Below, piece by piece: positions 1 through 12,000 of a stretch of 64,000 nt of DNA. The notes beneath the pieces are model-generated. The model was not told where the DNA came from. It did not search any database and saw nothing but the letters and a program-made list of their open reading frames with translations. The translations under genes were made by a program, and so were the position numbers. Position 1 is the first letter of the stretch. Each line of letters begins with the position of its first letter. This DNA comes from Abelmoschus esculentus (Eukaryota > Streptophyta > Magnoliopsida > Malvales > Malvaceae): positions 9,916,936 through 9,980,935 of the forward strand of contig JAUCBN010000017.1 in assembly GCA_035048815.1 (NCBI GenBank), read 5' to 3'.

Positions 1-165
1 AGTGAACGGTCCCTTTCTGATATGTGCCGATCTTGTTAAGGATGTTGAACGACAAACTTTGATTATAGGACCTTGGAAGGAAGCAAGTCTCTCGCAAGAA
101 GTGGATACAAAATGAAGAATTAATGATAAGGGATGAAAGGAACAGGTGAGATGAATGAAAGAAAT
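1..165. repeat. Minisatellite end plus left edge of a diverged LTR
   Basis: The first 20 bases match the end of a unit of the 33-bp minisatellite found again at 6664-7477 and 8503-9050. The rest matches 7478-7650 closely, including the shared run gaaggaagcaagtctctcgc. It looks like the left edge of a diverged LTR of the Gypsy family described below, so the minisatellite probably continues left of the window. No gene is seen. Confidence 0.6.
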
Positions 166-845
166 AGTTTAGGGACTGAACCAAATTTCAAAACGAGGCA
201 TTAAGAGATTCATATAAGCTCAAGAACACTTCTCACACTAGAAGAAAGTATAAGGAAGCTAATGGACCAACTCACTTTGCTAAAGGAATCTCGAATTAGC
301 TTATTTCACCATCAAACTTTAGCTAAAGTGTTTCAGTTAGATAGCTTAGCTAACTCTCAACTCGATTAGCTCATCTCAACTCTAGCTACCACTCCCGGCT
401 TAACACCCGAAGGTCGCCAACCCTTCACCAAGTATCATGTCCGTCCATTATCCACATTTTGCACCAAGATAATGGAGAGAAAGCAAGTGGGCGCCAAAAC
501 AAAGAGATAACACTTTTCATTGGATAGATTCATGATGGTCCACTTGTTTTCCATTTTCGAGCAGGATACAAGAAGAACTAGGTTTCTTTGTCTGCATGAA
601 AGTTGATCCCCTATCTCTTATCTTTCCAATGCATGTTGAATCGCATCAATCCGATATCGGAAGCTCGAGATATGACAAAATTACTAAAGACTGTGCAGGA
701 TAAAATTTTAACGAAAAGTTCCAACAACTCTTGGAAGGAGACACCATTCAACCGAACGGTTAAGGAGGGAGACACCACCAATTAAACAGACACCAAGGCC
801 ACTCTTCGGCCAACTTTTCAAAGGGAAATGTCCCTTGGGCACTGA
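166..845 (+). repeat. Inverted partial LTR copy
   Basis: This stretch is the reverse complement of LTR sequence. Bases 500-845 mirror 1480-1830 (for example the segment on 'ggtggtgtctccctccttaa'), and 230-500 mirror 7880-8140. It is therefore an LTR fragment in opposite orientation to the neighbouring LTR at 848, making a fold-back junction. Any short open frames inside are not genes. Confidence 0.65.
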
Positions 846-847
846 TA

Positions 848-2610
848 TGCTCCAACTCTCCAAAGATGCTTGTAGAGAGAAGCTTTGATTGCCCGGACCT
901 TAGAATGCAAGAAAGCCTTGTATTGTTTCATGAACAAAAGAATGTTAAAGGATGCTGAAAATAAGATAAGGATGATTTAAGAAGAAGTTATGGTGTGGGG
1001 TATTGTTTAGATGAAAAGGAAGTTGTCTTGGTGAAGGGAATGCGTGGGGGATGTTGATGGTTGATTAAGGAAGAAAATGGAGGTGTTTAAGTGAAGTAAA
1101 TGATATAGAAGGATATGTTAAGGGCTGGTGAAGAATGGTGGACGAAAATGGAATGTGGATGGTGATTATGTGATGATGGAATGATAGTATTCAAAGGGGA
1201 AAAGGTTGAACTTATGTTATAGGAACATAAACCAAATCTAGTTGCAACTCTGAGGGTGGTAGATACACTTAGACTTCCTGGAAATGTAATTCCAGAAATC
1301 TAAAGTATAAAGGATGGAGGGTGACGCCACAAAACAAAGAGATGATTTGATAAGTCGATAAAGTTCTTAAAAGAACAAGAACGAGAGATTAACTCACAAA
1401 ATAAATAATCTGATTCAAAGTTGTGTGTTCAAATGCTAAAATGGCTACATATTTATATGAAATGAAAGGGTGTGGCCAAGGGACATTCCCCTTTGAAAAG
1501 GTGGATGAATAGTGGCCTTGGTGTTTGCTCAATTGGTGGTGTCTCCCTCCTTAACCGTTCGGGTTGAATGGTGTCTCCTTCCAAAAATTGTTGTAACTTT
1601 TCGGTTCAAAATTCCAGCTTGCACAGTCTTCAGTAAATTGGACATATCTCAAGTTCCCAATATCAGATTGATGCAATTCGACATGCGTTGGAAATATAAG
1701 AGATAGGGTAACAACTTTTATGAAGACACCGAAACCCAATTCTACTTGTATATTACTCGAAATTGGCAAACAAGTGGACCATCATGAATCTGCCCAATGA
1801 AGAGTGTTATCTCTTTGTTTTGGCGCCGAAACATGTTTCCCTCCATGGTTGGTCGGTTGTGTCTCTTAGGGACAAACATTTCCTTCCATGGTTGAGATGA
1901 AGGTTGTAGGGTGAGCTAAGATAAGCTTGATGAACTAAGGCTGAGCTGGGTTGAGCTGATCTAGCTAGATGATTTAGCTAGCTGAAAGTTTACCATCTTT
2001 GAGTGATGATTTGAGCTGAACGGCTAACCCCTTAGTTGAGTGAATTGATCCTTAGGGCCATAATACTCTCCTTAATCCATAAGAGTGTATAGGAGCTGAT
2101 CCGAATCCCAAATGAAGGGAAATTCACCATTTGTCGTTTTGAGCTCATTTTGAATTCGTTAGCTAGAACGGAGCTATCTTCCACTTCATTGCGCTGCCTA
2201 GGAGTGTTTAGTACATTTTGGTGTTGATTAGAAACTGGTAAGTGCCTCAAAAAATGATTCTTTGTTTTGAGCTCAAATGGTGCATTTGAGCTCAAACGGA
2301 GCTGGCCAATAGTCCTTTAAGTTGTGTTTAACATAACCTGCAAAGAAACAACTTAAACTAATAAGTATGATGTTACTAAACATGTGTTGAATATTAATTA
2401 TGCTTAATATAAGCTAAATAAAGTTGTGGTTCAATACTAATTACTAAGTTATCAATAGTAATATAAGGAAATAAACATTATATGTATATAATATGAGATA
2501 GCAAGTGAGTGTGGCACATGAATTGAGTAAATAAAGAGGATTAAGTAGAACTCCCTGATTGGAATTGTGTGACTTAAGGTATGGGCAGAAACTAAAGTTG
2601 GGTGTGCACA
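848..2610 (-). mobile_element. Ty3/Gypsy 3' LTR (left copy)
   Basis: A long direct repeat: 848-2551 matches 5161-6661, with some regions (such as 1191-1500 against 5511-5810) almost identical. The element reads on the minus strand, so this is its 3' LTR. The left edge begins TG at 848. The right edge is set at 2610 because a polypurine tract, read on the minus strand, lies immediately beyond it, as expected just upstream of a 3' LTR. The sequence is rich in 'gagct' words. The outer target duplication cannot be checked because the other LTR is broken. Confidence 0.7.
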
Positions 2611-2615
2611 TATTA

Positions 2616-2630
2616 TCCCCTTCTTCTTTT
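2616..2630 (-). other. Polypurine tract of the Gypsy element
   Basis: On the minus strand this reads AAGAAGAAGGGG-type purine sequence just upstream of the 3' LTR. That is the position of the plus-strand priming site in an LTR retrotransposon. Confidence 0.6.
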
Positions 2631-2818
2631 GGGCGATTTATCCTCAAATCGAACCCCTTGGTGCTGCAATCTCCCTTAGCAATTGGAAAGACATAGTTTT
2701 GACGTGCATGGCCTTCTATCTCCTCCTTGAATTTCTAAAAAGAAGATGAGAATTCTTTTTGGCTTGTTTTGGGTTAGAAAATTCAGAAGTGAGCACGGGA
2801 TGTGTCAAAAGACATTCC

Positions 2819-4516
2819 CTAATCAACTTGATGCTGCCAGACAGACACCTTTTCTTCCCTAGGCCCTCCTTCTTTAAGCTTGGTTTGGATCTTCTCTTGT
2901 TTCCTAGCCTCCACACTTTGTTTCATCAGAATCTGGTCACTTTGCACTTGTTTAGGCGTCATAGGTGCGAGCACTATCTTCTTGCCTCCATGCTTGAAGA
3001 TGAACCGATTGGTGTAACAATCATGCATCATTCTTCGATCATATTGTCATGGCCTCTCAAGTAAAATGTGACTTGCGTGCATAGGAACTACGTCGCACAA
3101 ACTCTCATCCTTATATGAACCAGTAGAGAAAGGGACAAGAACCTGTTTGGTGAACTTTAATTCCCCCGAATCATTGAGCCATTGGAGTTTATATGGGTCT
3201 GGATGCTTTAAAGTTTTGAGGCCGAGTTTATCCACCATAAGAGTGCTAGCCACGTTGATGCAGCTTCCACCATCGATTATCATAAAACACATTTTGTTGT
3301 TAACATTACACCTAGTTTGAAATATGTTCTCTCGTTGCTCCTCTTCTTCTGACATTTGGGTGTTTAAAAGCCTTTTAACAACCATAAGTTGTCCTCCAAC
3401 GGCAGGGGTGAATTCTTCTTCTTCCTCTTGCTTGGATTCTTCCAAAATTTCTTCCACATTATCCGATGCAATCTCTCCATTTTCCAGCAACAACATAGTA
3501 TTTCTATTTGGACATTGGCTAGCAATATGGCCATGCCCTAAGCACTTGAAACATTTGATCTCTCGGGATTGTGTGGACACTTCTTGTTGCTTTCCTCGAA
3601 TATTCTCCACCATAGGCTTGGTTTTGGATGTTTCAGCCTGTTCTTTGCCTTGGAAAGGAGTATTTCTCAGAGGTGTGTTTGGACTCTATTTAGGGGCTGC
3701 ATTTGTGACACCTCTAGAAGATGATCTCTTGCGTTGTTGCCTCTCGATTTTGATAGCCATATGCACCATGTCCTCAATTTCAATGTAGTGTTGTAATTCC
3801 ACTACGTCAGCATTATCTTTGTTTAATTTGCACAAGAACCTTGTCATGGTGGCTTCGTGGTCTTCATGCACACTTGTTCGGATCTTGGCTATTTCCATCT
3901 CTTTGTAGTAGTCTTCCACGGTTCTACTTCCTTGTTTAAGATTTTGCAACTTATAATAGAGATCACAGTGATAATGAGTAGGCACAAAACATTTCCTCAG
4001 AATACGTTTCATTTCTCTCCAAGTGTTGATAGGCCATTCACAATTGCGTCTCCTTGTTGATCTTAGTTAATCCCACCATGCAAGTGCATAGTCAATAAAT
4101 TCTAAGAAAGCCATGTGCTCCTTCTTTTGCTCGGAATAGTTATGGCATTCAAAGATGTGCTTCACTTTGCTCTCCCAGTCCAAATATGCCTCCGGTTTTG
4201 ATTTTCCTTGAAAGAGAGGAATGTTAACTCGGACGCTCCCAAAATTGTCATCCAATTGGCCATGGTTCCTTCCATTGCTCTAGACAGAAATGACATCTTC
4301 TTCTTCAATCTCATATTGCATGGGATGCCTTCTATGATTCTGTCCATCTTGGCCCCTTGGACGCCCTCCACTGGACTCCTCAATACAATCCATCCACTCA
4401 TGAATTGGTTCTAACTCATCACATAAGAGCTTTTGCATTTCCCTTATTAGAGCTTGTGTTTGGAGGTTCTGGGCTGGTCGTTCTTCCCGATTGTTTTCAT
4501 TTGAGTGTTGCGACAT
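2819..4516 (-). pseudogene. Gypsy gag-protease remnant with four in-frame stops
   Basis: A single minus-strand frame runs from an ATG at 4516 to 2819 and is broken only by in-frame stops at about 4280, 4067, 3686 and 3047. In order it shows a gag N-terminus, a retrotransposon gag core (LFQGKSKPEAYLDWE, later VEDYYKEMEIAK), a CCHC zinc knuckle CFKCLGHGHIASQC, and an aspartic-protease-like segment (FMIDGGSCINVAS; DGG in place of the usual D-S/T-G). It ends with the family's post-protease segment containing MHDCYTNRF. Reverse transcriptase, RNase H and integrase are absent: the polypurine tract follows directly. At 3047 the context LLERP-stop matches a family-conserved Trp, so TGG to TGA is likely. 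This is a non-autonomous deletion derivative of a Ty3/Gypsy element; the lineage is not resolved. Confidence 0.8.
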
Positions 4517-5140
4517 AGTGTTAGTATGAATAAATGAAACAAAAGTTTAAGTTCCTCACCAATTCACACACACAAAATCCTCACAGACACTCCAAAGAAA
4601 GAAATATGGCACTCAATTAACTCGTGTTTACACACTCTGGGAATTCTGGCTTCTATTCCCCCTTCTGTGCTCACCAATCTCTTGCCTTTTACCTCTCAAA
4701 TCAAGATCTTAGATGAACTTACTCAAAACTTATCAAATATCCTAAGAAATGATGGTGTTTGGTCTGAAACAAAGGTTAGGTGTGCAAATAGAAAGAAGGA
4801 AAAAGTTTTAAAAAAGTTTAGGGATTGAATAAAGGACTAAAGAAAAACAGAAACGTTACCACAAAACAGAAACGTTACCACAAAACTAAACTTACAAATT
4901 GGTCTTGAGCAATCAAACTTGAGGAACTTCTCGGAGTTGGTTGCTTGGACGTTTGTACTTGAATCTTCAGCCTTTCAAAATTCGAATTTCTTTTTTATTC
5001 ACTCTCTCTCTTTTTTAAATCTAATTCAGATTCCTTATATTCTAGAACAATTGAATTTTCTTTTTTTATTATTTTTCGTTCTTTTTTTTTTTAATCAGAA
5101 TTGAAATAACAAGAAATTGGGCTTATTTGATTCTTCCTTT
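4517..5140 (-). other. Gypsy 5' untranslated leader
   Basis: This lies between the gag start and the primer-binding site of the minus-strand element. It contains T-rich stretches on the plus strand around 4985-5095. Around 4758-4785 it resembles the LTR end near 2585-2610. No gene is supported. Confidence 0.5.
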
Positions 5141-5153
5141 GCTCTGATTACCA
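5141..5153 (-). other. Primer-binding site like initiator tRNA-Met
   Basis: The minus strand reads TGGTAATCAGAGC, one inserted base away from the standard plant retrotransposon site TGGTATCAGAGC. It lies 7 bases inside the left edge of the right-hand LTR, which fixes the transcription direction as minus. Confidence 0.7.
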
Positions 5154-5160
5154 TTTAATA

Positions 5161-6661
5161 TGCTCTAACTCTCCAAAGATGCTTGTAGAGAGAAGCTTTG
5201 ATTGCCCAGACCTTAGAATGCAATCAAGCCTTGGATAACACTTGTTTCCGGAATGAAAGAATGTTAAATGTTGATGGAAATAAGATAAGGATGATTTGAG
5301 AAGAGGTTATGGTGTAGGATATTGTTTAGACGAAAATGAAGCTGTCTTGGTGAAGGGAATGCATGGGGGATGTTGATGGTTGCTTAAGGAAGGAAATGGA
5401 GGTGTTTAAATGAAGTAAATGATATGGAAGGATATGTTAAGGGATGGTGAAGAATGGTGGAAGAAAATGGAATGTGGATGGTGATTATGTGATGATGGAA
5501 TGATAGTATTCAAAGGGGCAACGGTTGAACTTATGTTATAGGAACATAAACCCAATCTAGTTGCAACTCTGAGGGTGGTAGATACACTTAGACTTCCTGG
5601 AAATGTAATTCCAGAAATCTAAAGTATAAAGGATGGAGGGTGACGCCACAAAACAAAGAGATGATTTGATAAGTCGATAAAGTTCTTAAAAGAACAAGAA
5701 CGAGAGATTAACTCACAAAATAAATAATCTGATTCAAAGTTGTGTGTTCAAATGCTAAAATGGCTACATATTTATATGAAATGAAAGGGTGTGGCCAAGG
5801 GACATTCCCCTTTGAAAAGGTGGCTGAATAGTAGTGGCCTTAGTGTCTGTTCAATTGGTGGTGTCTTCCTCCTTAACCGTTCAGGTTAAGTGGTGTCTCC
5901 TTCCAAGAATTGTTGTAACTTTTGGTTCAAAATTCCAGCCTGCACATCAACATTCATTGGAAAGATAAGAGATAGAGGAACAACATTCATGAAGACATCG
6001 AAACCCAATTCTACTTGTATCTTACTCGAAATTGGCAAACAAGTGGACCATCATGATGAATCTGTCCAATGAAGAGTGATATCTCTTTGTTTTGGCGCCC
6101 AAACATGTTTCCCTCCATGGTTGGTCGGTTGTGTCTCTTGGGGAGGGAACTTGTCTTTCCATGGTTGAGCTGAAGGTTGTAGGCTGAGCTAAGATGAGCT
6201 GGATCAACCATGGTTGATATGAGCTAGCTAGTTGATCTAGCTGAAAGTTTACCATCTTTGAGTGATGATTTGAGCTGAACGGCTAACCCCCTAGCTGCGT
6301 GAACTGATCCTTAGGGCCATGATACTCTCCTAGGAGTGTTTAGTACATTTTGGTGTTGATCGGAAGCTGGTAAGTGCTTCAAACAATGACTCTTTGTTTT
6401 GAGCTCAAATAGTGCATTTGAGCCAAAACGGAGATGGTCAATATAAGCTAAATAAAGAAACAACCTAAACAAATAAGTATGATGTTACTAAACATGTGCT
6501 GAATATTAATTATGCATAATATAAGCTAAATAAAGCCGTGGTTCAACACTAATTACTAAGTTACCAATAGTAATATACGGAAATAAACATTATAGGTATA
6601 TAATATGAGATAGCAAGTGAGTGTAGCACATGAATTGAGTAAATAAAGAGGATTAAGTAGA
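5161..6661 (-). mobile_element. Ty3/Gypsy 5' LTR (right copy, truncated)
   Basis: Matches the left LTR from its TG edge (5161) through 'gattaagtagaac', where identity stops at about 6661. The 33-bp minisatellite starts there. The last 60 bases present in the left LTR (2552-2610) are missing. Because the element reads leftwards, the lost part is the 5' start of U3. Confidence 0.7.
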
Positions 6662-6663
6662 AC

Positions 6664-7477
6664 CATTGTCTTCGAGTGCATGTCATAGTGAACTGTCCCT
6701 CTCTTTGAGCGTATACTATGATGGACGACCCCACTCCTTAAGCGTATGTTGCGATGAATGACCCCTCTCTTCGAGTTCATCTCATAATAAATGATCCCTT
6801 TCTTAGAGCGTATACCGTGATGGACGACCCCTCTCTTTGAGTGTATGTCACGATGAATGGCACCTCTCTTCGAGTGCATGTCATAGTGAATGGTCCCTTT
6901 CTTAGAGCGTATACCGTGATCGACGACCCTTCTCTTTGAGCGTATGTCGCGATGAATGACCCCTCTCTTTGAGTTCATGTCATGGAGAATGGTCCCTCTC
7001 TTTGAACGTATGTCGCGATGAAAAACCCCTCTCTTCGAGTGCATGTCATAATAAGCATTTCCTCTATTTGAGCGTATACCATGATCGATGACCCTTCTCT
7101 TTGAGCATATGTTCGATGAATGACCCCTTTCTACGAGTGCATGTCATGATGAACGGTCCCTCTCTTTGTGCGTATACCGTCGCTCTTTGAGCGTGTGTTG
7201 CGATGAAAGACCCTCTCTTCGAGTGCATGTCATAATGAACGGTCCCTCTCATTGAGCATATGTCGCGGTGAATGACCCCTCTTGTCAAGTGTATGTCATA
7301 ATGAATGATTCCTCTCTTTGAGAGTATGCCGTGATGGAAGACCCCTCTCTTTGAGCGCATGTCGCGATGGACGACCCCTCTCTTTGAGCGCATGTCGCGA
7401 TGAATGACCCCTCTCTTCGAGTGCAAGTTATAAATAAACCGTCCATGTTTTAGACCGTATACCGTGATGGACGACCA
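6664..7477 (-). repeat. 33-bp minisatellite array, first block
   Basis: About 24 copies of a 33-bp unit, grouped in threes into a 99-bp repeat: the word ttcgag recurs at 6671, 6770 and 6869, exactly 99 apart. The three unit types contain gtgcatgtcataatgaac, cgtataccgtgatggacg and cgtatgtcgcgatgaatg. As 33 is divisible by 3, the minus strand stays open over long stretches and would spell an 11-residue repeat such as SKRGVIHRDIR. There is no other protein-like feature, so I treat it as a minisatellite and not a gene. Confidence 0.85.
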
Positions 7478-8500
7478 TTCTTGATGTGTGCCAATCTTGT
7501 TGATGATGCTGAGTGGCACACTTTGATTGTAGGACCTAGGAAGGAAGCAAGTCTCTCGCAAGAATTGACTGCAAAATGAAGACTTAAGAATAAAGGATGA
7601 AAGGAATAAGTAGAATTAATAAAAGGAATAGTTTAGGGACTGATTTGGAAGAGGAAGGATGTGTGGTGTTGATGAGGGTGAATGGATGTTTAGGACGTTT
7701 TGTGGTGATGACAAAGGATTGGAATGATGTATAGAATATGAGGATATGTAACGAATGGTGAAATGGAAATAGTATCTTAAAGATACTCAAGGAAGAAACT
7801 AGGTTATAGAAAACTTAATCCTGAACCTTATATTGATCTTTAAGGAAGAAACTAGGTTATGAAAATAGTATCTCTTTGTTTTGGTGCCCAGTTGCTTTCC
7901 CGCCAATATCTTGGCATCCAATGTGGATGATGGACGGACATGATGCTTGGTAAAGGGTTGGTGACCTTCGGGTGTAGTTGAGATGAGCTAATCAAGCTGG
8001 GAGTGAGCTGAATTATACTGAGCTATCTAGCTGAAAGACATAGCTAAAGTTTGAAGCTGAAATAAGCTAATCTAAGATGCCTTTAGCAAAGTGAGTTGGT
8101 CTGTTAGCTTCCCTATACTCTCTTCTAGTGCTAGGAGTGTTTTGGAGCTGATCCGAATCTCCTAAGGCCTCGTTTTGAATTATGCTTCATTTGAGCTCAT
8201 ATGGGATTTGTGAGCTGACATGAAGCTAGTTTTGAGTCCTTTAAGTACTGTAGGAGTGTTCCATGTATTTTCAAGCTATTCTGAAGTTGGATCCTTGTGT
8301 TTCTAGCATTGCCTTCCGTTTAGCTTCTTCTGAGCTGATTGAGCTCACACCGATCTAATACTTACTTCTTGAACAATATGTAAGTTCTATGAAGAAAACA
8401 TAATAATCGAAATAATGAGAATACTTAAAATAACTTAATATAAATTTAGAACTAAGCTGAAACTTAATAATGTGGTTATAATGACTATTCATGTTTATAG
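7478..8500 (-). mobile_element. Diverged LTR of the same Gypsy family
   Basis: The start (tgtgccaatcttg) aligns loosely with the LTR edge at 848. Later parts share 'taggagtgttttggagctga' and 'ttgagctcatatgg'-type words with 2080-2300. It sits between two minisatellite blocks and may be a solo or partial LTR. No coding content is seen. Confidence 0.5.
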
Positions 8501-8502
8501 CC

Positions 8503-9050
8503 CTGTCTTTGAGCGTATATCGCGATGAAAGATCCCTCCCTCTCTTTGAACGTATATCGTGATGAAAGACCTTTATCTTCGAGTGCATGTCATAATGAAT
8601 AGTCCATTTCTTAGAGTGTATACCGTGATGGACAACCCCTATCTTTGAGCGTATGACACGAAGAATGACCCCTCTCTTTGAGCATATGTCGCGATGAATG
8701 AACCTTATCTTCGAGTGCATGTAATAATGAACGATCCTTCTCTTTGAGCGTATACTATGTTGTAGGACCCCTCTGTTTGAGCGTATTACTCGATGAATGA
8801 TACCTCTCTTCGAGTGCATGTCATAATGAACGATCATTTTCTTAAAGCGTATACCGTGATGAATGACCCCTCTCTTTAAACGTAAGTTGCGGTGAATGAC
8901 CCCTCTCTTCGAGCGTATGTCATAATGAACGGTCATTCTCTTTGAGAGTATACCGTGATGGACGACCCCTCTCTTTAAGCGTATGTTGCGATAAATGACC
9001 CCTCTCTTCGAGTGAATGTCATAATGTACGGTCCCTTTCTGAGAGCGTAT
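8503..9050 (-). repeat. 33-bp minisatellite array, second block
   Basis: About 16 more units of the 33-bp family, again in three alternating types and again open on the minus strand. The open frame fuses at its upstream end with a LINE RNase H fragment, which shows that it arose by juxtaposition and not as a gene. Confidence 0.85.
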
Positions 9051-9066
9051 TAGAGAATCCGTTCGA

Positions 9067-12000
9067 TTTAGACAGAAGGCAAGGGGCATAGAGCATCCAC
9101 CAAGGACGGAGCCTGAAGAATCCCAAGCAATGACACCTGCAGCAGCTCCCTTCAAAATTGGATAAAAGGCGCCATCCGTATTAACCTTAACAAAACCGCG
9201 ATCTGGTTTTGTCCATCTAGCCTGAGCAAAGGTGGGCTCAGCTAGTCAGGATCTTAGATGGAGAGCATCATTGGCTGATGTATAATCGTCGAAGAGTTTT
9301 CGTGCATTAGATAGAGTTAACCATGGTGGATTGAGATGATTATTATGCACAAAGTCATTACGACGATTTCATAAGTTCTATAGAATTGTTATTAGGAAGG
9401 AGAATTGGTGCAATGAGAGAAAACTAGCTATTTTAGAAAACCACTGGTGGGGGAAAATTGAAGTATTAGAGAAAATATGGCCTGAAAACCCTGCCAAATG
9501 GAGAGCTTTCATGGCACTAGGACAATCCCTTAAAGCATGAAAGGTAGTTTCAATATTCGTATTACAAATTGGGCAAACCCTAGTACCGAGATTTGCTTGG
9601 AGGATTTTGTGGCTAGACGGTAGGGCATCATGGCTTAATCGCCATCCAAAGGAATGAACCTTAGGCAAGGTAGGCAACTTAGAAAGAATTTTCCATAGAC
9701 TAGAGTGTCTATTAACCGGCCCTAGTTGCAGTTGGAGAAATTGATAACCAGAACGCACAGTATAGATGCCAGAGTCGTGATGACCCCAAAGGGTAGTATC
9801 TTTCGTATCATTAATGATTGGTACATTAAGGATTTTGTTAGCATCTTCATGAGAGAAATAATCTCTCACCTTGGATTCATCCCATCGGGGTAGATTAGAC
9901 AACATAAAAAATCCCGCTCGAAGAGGGACTTCCTCATTCACTTCATATCGCCATAAAGGTGTAAAGGCTTAGATCCTCCCCAATTGTCGAAGTGGATCTG
10001 TATTTGACTTGACATACCTGGTCGTTTAAAGAATCCATTTCCAAGTTTAAAGATAGCTATACTAAGACCTTTCCAAGCAAAGGAAGATCTTCGAGTGGAA
10101 TCGGATTCGAACACAGAACCTGATGGATAATATTTGCACTTGTAGACCTGACTAGAAAGAATACCAGGCTCAAAAATTATTCTCCAAATTGTTTACCAAG
10201 TAACGCAATGTTAAAATGGCGAAGATCGAAAAATCCTATACCTCTGGCTGCTTTTGGTAGACAGATAGTGTCCCACTGAAGCATATGCCATCCACGTTTA
10301 TCGGCTTTTCCCGATGACCAGTAACGGCGTATCAAAGTAGTCATATCATCGATAATGTTTTGGGGTAGAAAGTAACAAGACATAACATTTTGTGGCATTG
10401 ATTGTATGACATATTTGATTAAAATTTCTCTACCGCTAAAGGAGAACAAGTGCTTATCCCATTTTCTAAGACAAGCATTCATTTTGTCTCTAGTAAAATA
10501 CAAAGTTGTTGTCTTATTCTTTCCAATGAGGAGTAGAACCCTCAAATAAATACCAGGGTCATCGACCTCTCTTACATTAAGGATGTTATTGATTTCTTAT
10601 CGAAGGGATGTAGATGTTTAGCATGAGAAATATATAGTTGATTTTTCAAAATTTACCGCCTGACCAGACGAAATGGCATAAGTATGCAAAGCGTCCTTGA
10701 GGTGTTGAGCTTCTGTAGTTGTATTCTTAATGAACACCACACAATCATCAGCAAAGAGGAGGTTATTTATACAGGGGCCGTTCCTGCTAGCACAAAGGCC
10801 AGGGAGATTGCCAATAACTTTCTCAGCATTGAGCAATGCTGAAAGACCTTGAGTACACAAAAGAAACAAGAAAGGTGAAAGGGGATCTCCTTGTCGAAGC
10901 CCTCTTTGAGGTTTAAAAGGTCATGAAAGAGAATCATTGACACATACTTGGAAAGACACAGAAGAGACACAATTCATAATAAGGGAAACCCATTTGTCAT
11001 TAAAACCTAGATGGAGCATAATTTGTTGTAGAAAAGAACATTCGACATGGTCGAAAGCTTTCTCCATGTCCAATTTTAAACTAGCACCTTTGGCAAGGGA
11101 GGTCTCGTCAGTATTTAAAGTCTGGATAAGCTTATGGGCAATGAGAATATTGTCGGTAATGTTCCTACCTTGAACAAAGGCAGCTTGATTACCGCCTATA
11201 CATAAAGGGATGATAGATTTCACACGATTAACAAGCATTTTGGCAACAGTCTTATAGATAACTGTGCATAGGCTAATAAGTCTGAGATGTCACATAGTTG
11301 TGGGATCATTAATTGTCGGTATAAGAACGATGATAGTACGATTGACCTCTTCCATGCGAACAGACCCACTTAGGAGTCTAAGGCAGAGGTTTATAAAGTC
11401 CAGGCTAAGGATATCCCAATGTTTCCTAAAGAAACCACTTGGAAATCCGTAAACTCTCGGGGTTTTCCTCGGATCAGTATCGCGAAAAGCAATGGCAAAT
11501 TTTTCTGTTGTGAATTCCTTATTAAGGTTATTGTTCATGGTCTCAGTAACAATATTTGGAATATTGTCCAAAATGGAAGATGCAATAGTAGGAGAAGAGG
11601 ATGAGAAGAGAGTTTGGAAGTAATCAATTGCAGTAGCCATGATGTCTTTCGTGTGCGTTTGCCAAATATTTTCATTGTTGAAAAGTCCAGCAATATGGTT
11701 TTTTCGTTGGCGATTGTTTGTTCTTGTATGAAAAAAGAAAGTATCTTTGTCACCATGTTCTAGCCAGGTGGTGCGGGCGCGTTGTTACCAATAGATTTCC
11801 TTCGCATTAAGTGGGATATCAAGCTCGATTTTGGCAGATATAAAATTATTGATATCAGCATCTGAAAGTTGTTGCTTGAGGCACATGTTTATAAAGTCAG
11901 TTAACTGTTTAATACATTCATATGACTTGATATGTTTGTTTGTTTACCAAGATTCTAGAAAACGCCTAATTTCATGAAGTTTAACAATGGTAGTGCTAGA

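Noticed and set aside
6556..7561. Minus-strand frames of about 165 codons across the minisatellite
   Set aside because: The frame is open because the unit is 33 bp; there is no start context or domain, and the frames run into unrelated LTR sequence.
8355..9155. 266-codon frame with an RNase H-like start
   Set aside because: It is a chance fusion of a broken LINE RNase H piece with the minisatellite.
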